Shown here in pieces: positions 56,895-64,000 of a stretch of DNA of 64,000 nucleotides; position 1 is the stretch's first letter; each line of letters opens with the position of its first letter. Location of the stretch: contig CM037879.1 in assembly GCA_021292165.1 (NCBI GenBank), forward strand, positions 247,443,797 through 247,507,796, given 5' to 3'. The translations under genes were made by a program, and so were the position numbers. Below the pieces are notes generated by a model. It was not told the origin of the DNA and made no database searches. It was given only the letters and a program-made list of their open reading frames with translations. Source of the DNA: Shinisaurus crocodilurus (taxonomy: Eukaryota; Chordata; Lepidosauria; Squamata; Shinisauridae).

Positions 56895-56908
56895 GAAAAT
56901 CTGGCCAA

Positions 56909-58299
56909 ATTTCAGAAAAGTCGAAGGTAAAATGCCTGGTTTATAGCAGTTAAAACATTAGACCACTCTAAACTCCACAACCACCACCCTCCATTGTTAT
57001 TTGCATTGAACCTATTGCTATAAGAGCATCAAGTACGGTAACAGGAGTAAAATAGGTTCTGCTAGCTTTAAGATAAGCCTCTATGCAGATGATGTTGGTC
57101 CCAGCCAAGAATAACCCATCATGCCAACCCTCTTCCTTGCCTGTCAGAATATAGGTAATGTGAGTAGTGTGAACAACAAGATTCTGGGGAAGTGTAACTT
57201 AAGTCTGGATATTGTCTTTGATCCAGAGAATATCGACAGGGCAAGTGGTCAAAGGATGACAGAGATGGAGGGCAATAATCCCTAGGCAGATGCTGCAATG
57301 ATGATCTCCCTCTGAGGTCAAACCAATGATATGCATTTCATCCAAAGAAGACCCTGTCACCTATTATCCAACACTGAAATCAGTGTAGGCAAGAGAGGTG
57401 GAGCTGGTGGCATGGTAGTGATGGAGCACCTCCCATATCAGAAAGTGCTGATATGGAAGGCACCAAAGTAGTTAATATTGAACTCATTGGCATCAAAAGA
57501 CCTGTCGGGGGTCCGGTCTTACAATCACACATTTTAGCACTCTGACACTGGTGACTTTATAAGACTGAGGCCCTGACAAGACCTACCGAATTCAGCATAT
57601 ATGGCTGTGGTTTAGCCTTCTTCCTCTTCTTCCACTTATCACGAGGCATCAAAGTAGAAGAGCCTTAGATAGATGAATAGGACCTCCCGGGAATGGGAGA
57701 AGGTTGCAGATCAACCCAGGCAGACTGTACTGCATCACGTAGGATGGAATGCAATACAAGAGGTGTTACTGAAGTCGGGATTGGCAATGGAATCAAAAGC
57801 AAGGGTTACAAGGTACCAAAGAGAGTGCAAGGTTGGGTGCATAAGTAATGGCACACCTTAGCCAACTCCAGGGCAAGTAGAGACATGGCAGGGGTCAGTT
57901 TTGAGCAGATGATCATGGTCCAGAGAGGTACAGTACTTGAAGGGCTTGCTCCCAAAGGAATGTTCTCAGCTGAGAAGAATTATCACAAGAGACCCAGGGC
58001 GTGCTCATTTGTGAGGGGAACTTGCTTCCAGAGCAAGCACAAAGGGGCCCTCAAGGCCATGAGTCCAGACACAAAATAAGAACACCTGAAGGCAAAATAA
58101 GTACGTGGAAAACAAAAACACAAAACAAAAAGAAGAGAAAGGTCAGAGGAGAAAGAGGGTGAATAAACAAAAATAAAAATAGCAAGAAATTCAGTCTCCT
58201 CAACAAATGAAGAGATGGAGAGTGCTCCTGCAGCTATTGAAAAGGAACTGAGATGGAAGGCAGGAGCCATACTCTTCAAGCGTGTGCAGCTAGGGTAGG
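56909..58299. other. Intron, nothing recognised
   Basis: No exon or transposon end is visible in this part of the 8.6 kb intron. The open frame at 57673-57861 is a chance frame without domain similarity that I can see. Confidence 0.4.
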
Positions 58300-58990
58300 G
58301 CAGCTTCCCATCTAAAGCTTTCTCAGCTCTAGAATATTCCCCAACAAAACTCTGTGCAGGCAAAGAACCTGTATGTGTGATGCACAAAGACTATGCAGAA
58401 GAACCTTGTGAAATCTCATACACCAAAGACCGTGGGTCTTTGGTGTAGTCCTGCAGCACTTTGGTGTAGTCCTCCAGCAGTAGTCCTCCAGCACCACCTC
58501 CCCTCCCAAAATGATTCAGAGCCATCACAAATTGATGCCCCCTAAACCCATATCAGAAAGTTGGTCTAGAAGAATACCATAGCTGATGGTATCAAAAGCT
58601 GCTGAGGTCATACTCCAGGTTCACACCACACTCCAGATGTCACACAACAGTGTCATGCTCCCCATGTCTATCTCCTGGCACAGGTCATCCACTAGGGTGA
58701 CCAAGACAGTTTCAATTCCATACTCAGGTCAGAAACCAGAGTGGAACAATTCCAACTAATCAGCTTTATCCAAGAAAGTCTGGTGTTGCCCAGTCACCTT
58801 GCACTCAAAGACCTTGCATAAACAGGAAAATGAGGTTGACTGTGTGTTGTTGGGGTTTTTTTTAAGAATGGGTCTTACTACTGTTTCTTAAGGGAAACTG
58901 AAACCTTACTTTCTCTCAAAGAGGCATTTCTGATTTCTTTGACCTACTGTCTTCATTCTGTCCTGGCAGATTTAATTAGTTGTGATGGAC
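58300..58990 (-). mobile_element. Decayed L2/CR1-group LINE reverse transcriptase
   Basis: The minus-strand translation, broken by stops and shifts, gives QHQTFLDKAD, ELFHSGF, YGIETVLVTLVDDLCQEIDM and SFDTISYGILLDQLSDMGL. These are LINE reverse-transcriptase blocks upstream of and including the motif A region (F-D). It is an old copy of the same broad group as 21113-21806. A small tandem of 'ctttggtgtagtcctccagcag'-like units (shown in part) lies at about 58436-58492. Confidence 0.75.
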
Positions 58991-59662
58991 ACACGACTGG
59001 TAGGCCTCACCTCCAAGGAACTTGTCAAAATCCTTAGGTTGCACAAAGTGAGAGGAATCCATGAAAATCTCACCCAAGTTCTATGATCATCAGAATGGAT
59101 TCTGCTATAACAGTGGTACCTAACTTGGAGCAGATGCAAGGATTTTATCATTAGTATCTTGCAAATTGGTCAGAGCAGGCCCCCTGGAGGTTCTCTAATC
59201 CAGCTTCACCCTGGCCAGATTGTAAAAGGCCTTGAACCACCTGGAAAATTTCCAAAGGATGACACTTGATGGATGAAATGGTGGTGGTGATCTAAGACTT
59301 CTTTGCTACCATCATCACCACAGGGTAGGCCCTAAGATGGGCTCTAATGTGTGTTAATTTTATTTTTATTTTTTCTATTTACCATCTTGAATGTTCCTGC
59401 AAAAGAATGGCAGGATGCAAACTTTTAAAATAAATAAATAAATATTCAGCCCATCAGAACATAATTATTTTGTGTACATGAAAATAGTGATGGCTTCCGC
59501 AACAGTACAGGTGGCATAAGCATTCCGAGTAGGACACTTTAGTAAAATCTTGGCACACACATACACGTATGGCCATGCCCTAACTTTATGCAGGCTAATA
59601 CCAGCATAAGCATGCAGCACAAAGTAATACCAACATAATGTCAATAGTTATTTGGTACTTAC
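58991..59662. other. Intron, probably including further LINE decay
   Basis: Text such as 'ggccttgaaccacctgg' near 59230 may continue the decayed LINE. Nothing firm is visible before the exon donor at 59662. Confidence 0.35.
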
Positions 59663-59743
59663 TTGTGACCATTCAAAGCTGCATGGTGTAAAGCAGTGTA
59701 CCCCGAACTATCTGTGCAGTTTATATTTGGTCCACGCCAGATG
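59663..59743 (-). CDS. ANKS1B: ANKS1B exon, first ankyrin repeat in window
   Basis: An 81-bp exon lies on the minus strand, with acceptor gctttattttcag and donor gtaagt. After one base that completes a codon from the upstream exon it reads [20 protein letters not shown] and AALNGHK, the last codon being completed by the exon at 50903-51059. '[13 protein letters not shown]' is an ankyrin consensus. The preceding residues 'IWRGPN(V/I)NCTDSSG' are specific to the ANKS1 N-terminus, from memory of the family. The first coding exon lies past base 64000. Confidence 0.96.
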
Positions 59744-59917
59744 CTGAAAATAAAGCACAAATTCCATTATGGTTATGGTTTGAATCAGCAATGCTTTTCT
59801 GAAAACTGTTTAAATATTAATATGAAAAAATAAACTGCCAAATTAAAGAGACTATGCAGGAAAGCACACTCAAATGTTATCATCCCCCCCCCCTCTAAAG
59901 ACCAAGAATAAAATAAA

Positions 59918-60052
59918 GGCACAATCCTATGCATGTTTAGACAGAAAAAAACCCTACAAATTCCCAGCATGACCCAACCAGCCATGCTGGCTAGGGAATG
60001 CTGGGAGCTGTAGGACTTTTTTTTGGTCTAAATATGCATAGTATTGCACCCT
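59918..60052. mobile_element. MITE-like element with about 27-bp inverted ends
   Basis: The left end ggcacaatcctatgcatgtt and the right end, read on the other strand, agggtgcaatactatgcat are inverted relatives. The middle contains the pair ccagcatgac and gctagggaatgctggg. Flanking duplication is unclear. Confidence 0.55.
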
Positions 60053-60309
60053 AAACCTAATATAGGGGGAGTTTAAAGGTAAGTAACTAGTAACTTAACT
60101 TTAAAAATTGGCCAACAAGAAAAGGCCAATTCAAACAGGAAAATCTGAGATGTGAAGACAATGCCACTTCAGTTTTCATGTTTGGAATGCTTTAAAAACT
60201 GACTCCCATGTCAAAAATTTACAACCTCAGAAAGATGGCCAATTTCCAACCTTTTCCTCTGCAATATAAATTTGTATCACAGATGATACATTTGAGAACA
60301 TTTTCAGTG

Positions 60310-62115
60310 AATCTTAATTATCACAATAGGACATAGGAGTGGAGCTGTTCTCTCAGGTATGCTGGGCTCAAATTGTTTATAGGTCATAAACAGTACCTTA
60401 AACTGAGCCCAGAAGACAAAGGAGAGCCAGTGCAGATACTGGAACACTGATTCTGCCAGTGGTGGACTCCCACGTCCCACCTCCTCAGTTCCAATCATCA
60501 TTGAAGATTTCCTTACATAGAGAGTATTTACAGTAGTCTAGCTTCATTGCTACAAATCTATGAATTATGATTGCTAGGTTGAAATCTAATAGAAAAGGCT
60601 GTATCCTCAATAGGAGGCAGAATTGGTCAAAAACACTCCTGGCCACCACAGTATACTGGAAATTCAAGTGCAGCAATAGATACACAGCACACAAGGCCAT
60701 GAGCCTAAGCAATCAAAGGAGCTAAACTCCATGAATTATAGGATTCTCTGTCTGTATCTACAGCATGGTCACATCCAGTCCCCAACCACAGACACTAAGG
60801 GCCAAACTAAATCTGAAACTAAATGTCTCTTCCTAGCAACTGCATCACAGTTGGAGGGGGAAATAGCAGGTGCAGTGGGGATTTTCATTGTGAACTCTGC
60901 CATGATCCCAGTGGAATCCCCCTTTCCCTTTACTGCTGTTAACTCCTGGAGGGAAACTCTGATTGGTGCCAGTGGGAGCTTCTAATTCCTCCTGGGGCTA
61001 ATAGCAGCTGGAGGGCATTTTTCATTAGGATTGTGGCAGGGAGGAAAAGGTTAAACATCCCCTCTCAGCATGCTGCAGTCCCAGTGAAAATCGGAGTCTC
61101 CTGTACTTGCTACCATGATGTAGTTGCTAAAGATGCATTTAGTGCCATATCTAGTATGGCCCTGATGAAGCAACACCAAGACCTTAAAACAGCCTTCCGC
61201 AACCAGGTGCCTCCAGACGTTTTGGACTACGACTCCCAACATTCCCGACCATTGGACATGCTGGCTAGGGTTGATGGGAGTTGAAGTCCAGAACATCTGG
61301 AGGGGACTGTGTTGGGGAAGGCTGCCATAAACCACCAGTTAAATGAAAAGGTGTTATCACTGTACTGATAACACCACATCCTGTCTCATACAGTACCTTC
61401 ATGTCTAAACTAAATTGTGGAAAGAAATTATCTTAGTAAAACCCTACAGGCAACATTCCAGACTAAGCTGCTGACAACAAGTTGCTATCATGACCCTTTT
61501 GACCTCTCAGTGGAAAGAGCTCAGTCACATAAGACCAGTTCCCCAGACCTGCCAGGCCCCAGTCACATCGTCAACACATTGTGACCAATAGTATCAAAGA
61601 TTCTAGAAAGGTCTAACCAAATCTACAGAGTGCAACCACCCTATCGATCTCTAGGCAAAGATCACTCAACAAGAGTACAAGTAGAGTTCCACATTCAGGC
61701 TCACAGACTAAAAAAGATCCAGAAAGTGACAGAATCCAGGAGTGAAGCTAATGGTAACCAGGTGTGCCTGCAGCTTAGAAAAATAAGATTGTAAGTAGCT
61801 AGTGAATCTATAACCCTGTTAGATTTTTTAAAAAACAAAAAACATCTGGCACTCCATCCTTTCTCAATGAGATACTAATAACACCAGCCCAGCAAAGAAT
61901 CTATAACTGTTGTTTACTAGCCAAGACAGACATGGATTCAGATTAAAGATAGTTGCCCTTCACCCGATACTGTCTGAATCAGTGGATAAACCATCCTGTA
62001 ACTGAAAGAAGTAACCAGAAGAATACCGAGTCTCCAACACTGTCTGACCTGTATTGGTCCAAGCTCAACAGAATACAAATGATTTTGCCTGTAAAGTTAG
62101 TTGCAAATTAATTAC
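60310..62115 (-). mobile_element. Old L2/CR1-group LINE, interrupted by a MITE
   Basis: The stretch 60330-60730 parallels the 3' LINE at 21113-21806, for example agccagtgcagatactgg against agccagtgcaactcatt, and tttacagtagtctagc against attacagtagtctaggc. 61330-62115 parallels the RT region at 58300-58990 (tagtatcaaagattctag; ttcaggctcacagac). The order on the minus strand, RT then C-terminus, is correct for one element. The hAT MITE at 61190-61324 was inserted between. The frame is destroyed. Confidence 0.6.
61190..61324. mobile_element. 135-bp hAT-like MITE
   Basis: The ends cagccttccgcaaccaggtg and, in inverted form, cagccttccccaacacagtc begin nearly 50-bp inverted repeats that include ctccagacgttttggactac and its complement-like gaagtccagaacatctggag. 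Flanks ccttaaaa and ccataaac agree at 6 of 8 positions, which is consistent with an aged 8-bp duplication. Confidence 0.7.
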
Positions 62116-62125
62116 AGCACACTGA

Positions 62126-62380
62126 TGATTTCTTTATTTTTATTTTATTATTTATTATTACATTTATATCCTGCCTTTTTTCCTCTTGCAAGGAACCCAA
62201 GGTGGTTTATGAGGTCTTCCTGCTTTCCATTTCAACAACCCTGTGTGAGATAGGTTAGGCTGAGAGTCAGTGACTGGTGCAAAGTCACCCAGTGAGCTTC
62301 ATGACCAAGTGAAGACTAGAACCTGGATCTCCCCAGTCCCAGTCCAACACTCTAACCACTACACTACACTGGCTCTCATA
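62126..62380 (-). mobile_element. tRNA-derived SINE (squamate type)
   Basis: It is the minus-strand counterpart of 3471-3698: ccagtgtagtgtagtggtta at the head (box A), aggttctagtctt (box B), aagccaccttgggttccttg in the body, and an (AATA)-like A/T tail at about 62126-62165. Confidence 0.85.
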
Positions 62381-64000
62381 TCTCTGGCAGAAACAACCTG
62401 AGTTTACTAAGTCATTAATCAGATGGAAGAGTTCTACAAATAGAACTTTTCAGGCAAAACAACTTTGGGAAAATGTGAAGGATCGCTGCCGGTCCTTTCC
62501 TGCAAGATTGGAAGCTACACAGCTAATTTGACAGCTCTGAGCTCCCGCTTGCGTTCCCTGGGTCAAATCAGGTCAGTTACACTGGATTGAGGCACCTAGT
62601 CAAAACGAAACTACTCCTTGGGCAAAAGTGAAACCAGTTTATTGGTAGGAGTAAACATACAAATTAGGTCAGGGAGATAAGGGAGTGAAACTGACAGAGG
62701 GAAAATGAAGCTTACTACACACAGGCAGAACTATCAAACAAAAAAGAACCTATGCTATTCTCGGCTAACAATGAAGAATCTACCCTAGTCTAATACTAGA
62801 AACTATGACGGACGGACTTACAGCAAAGTACCCAGGCGGTCTGCTTGGAGGTTGAGTGTCCAGGCTGGCCTGAGCCGACAACCTGCTCCATGCTCCCTTG
62901 CACCTTGTTCCCAACAACGCCTAGAAGCCTTGGCTGCTTCTTTTACCCCCTCGCTCGCCCCCCCTTGATCCCCCAACCCCTCCCTCTGCTGACAGGACGA
63001 ACCAGTCCGGCCAGGCAGGAGGGGTGCTGAGGTTTTCGGGTGCCACCTTGCCCATGGCTCCTCAAGGGTGTTTGGAAGGGTGATTGAGGGTACTTGACAG
63101 CCCATTGAGAATGCTTGGGGGAAACCATCAAATGTAAATGTGTGTCCCGGATTTGGCAACCCATTGAGGGTGCTTGGTGAAGACTATCTGGATGCAAATG
63201 CATGTCTGGGACTGAGCTCCCCTGCCCTGGGCAAGGATTATGCAGGTGGACTGTGGGGCAAAGTATGTGTTCTGTCAGGCTTTCTCTCCACAGAAAAAGA
63301 TTTTTTTACACCCACCATTGCCACAGAAAAGTTTTTTATAAATAACCTATACTACCGCTTGTCAGATCTGGCTCAGATTGAGCAGCTGAGCTCTCCAATA
63401 ATCTCTCTCCTAGTTTTATCTGCTTCAGACCTTTCATAAACCAAGGAATGTATGCCAACAAAATTGTGAGAAAGGATGCCTGGAGCCAACTGTGCAAAAA
63501 TGGCCAAAACCTGCTATGCCACAGACCAACCAGACCATTGAAAGAATAGCACCAACACTATTAGGTATATCCTTCCAAAATTCTGGGATACAATAAACTC
63601 CATGAGGGGACACAGAATGGTAAGTATAAAGGCTGGTTCATACTTGCTAGTAACCTCCCATATCAGCACCCTCAGAGTATCCAGGGTTACTACTAAACTG
63701 TAGCCAATGATTTGTGCAACTGCAGCAGCTGAAAAAAAGTGCTGGTGCTATCACAGAAATTGCAGTTGTGGTATATACAGTTTCCATGTAATGAGTCAAT
63801 GGGATGTCCAAGCCTTCAATGTGAGGTTCTGTCCTTCCTTTAGGTCACCATGGTAAGCCCTACCACCACTGCCTCCCATAACTGAACAATGGTGCCCTTT
63901 CTCAGGATAAAAATTTCCAGGTCAGAGCCAGGCCTTAGCCTGAGCACAAGCTTACCTGACTTTTACCCTGAACTTCCCAGCTTGTGCTCCTAATCTGTTT
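62381..64000. other. Intron with short local repeats, no exon recognised
   Basis: The text acagcccattgagaatgctt near 63097 recurs as caacccattgagggtgctt near 63160, as part of a small tandem-like array. A CT-rich segment lies at 62945-62990. I see no ANKS1B coding exon here. The first coding exon is expected beyond the window. Confidence 0.4.

Noticed and set aside
62818..63203. Minus-strand frames near the right edge as the first ANKS1B exon
   Set aside because: The translation has no resemblance to the ANKS1B N-terminus (MGKDQELLEAAR type) and arises from a repetitive segment.

Overview
This window is intronic vertebrate genomic DNA, almost certainly from a squamate reptile (lizard or snake). 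It has split exons with GT-AG boundaries and dense interspersed repeats of reptilian type: CR1 and L2-like LINEs, a full-length reptile-type L1, tRNA-derived SINEs, hAT and mariner-type MITEs, Ty3/gypsy and Ty1/copia elements, and a tyrosine-recombinase retroelement. There is no prokaryotic gene organisation.

The only host gene I can support is ANKS1B on the minus strand. Five consecutive coding exons lie, in transcription order, at 59663-59743, 50903-51059, 42353-42649, 12955-13030 and 11594-11695. They encode most of the N-terminal ankyrin-repeat block. All phases agree and every boundary has AG/GT. The first coding exon lies beyond base 64000 and the later exons lie before base 1. Of the introns fully inside the window, the 29.3 kb one (13031-42352) is by far the largest, and nearly all of the large young transposons sit in it.

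Layout by region. 1-2930: CR1 LINE (plus). 3.0-11.5 kb: intron with two oppositely oriented 146-bp hAT MITEs, a SINE, a LINE tail and a mariner-type MITE. 11.6-13.0 kb: two ANKS1B exons. 13673-20591: a tyrosine-recombinase (Ngaro-like) retroelement with the split-direct-repeat layout A1 - interior - B1 - A2 - B2. Its repeats look identical, and it carries a recombinase tail, a small intron-like segment and an SGNH-hydrolase reading frame, but no reverse transcriptase. Its interior holds a 12 x 50 bp minisatellite and SINE pieces. 21.1-26.4 kb: an L2-like LINE tail (minus), then an L1 split by an L2-like LINE. 28.4-42.1 kb: a nested stack. A dead hAT transposase is cut by a Ty3/gypsy 5' LTR, the gypsy leader is split by a full-length L1 with an 18-bp target-site duplication, and the gypsy integrase is joined head-on to an inverted, truncated Ty1/copia element. 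42.35-42.65 kb: ANKS1B exon. 42.8-44.9 kb: a diverged inverted repeat containing a perfect 38-bp hairpin. 45-64 kb: two more ANKS1B exons, MITEs, old LINE reverse-transcriptase relics on the minus strand, SINEs and microsatellites.

The most notable object is the 6.9 kb Ngaro-like element. Its terminal repeats look pristine while its interior is a patchwork, which suggests a non-autonomous derivative mobilised recently by a partner that supplies the polymerase. Family names rest on motif recognition only; no database search was possible.
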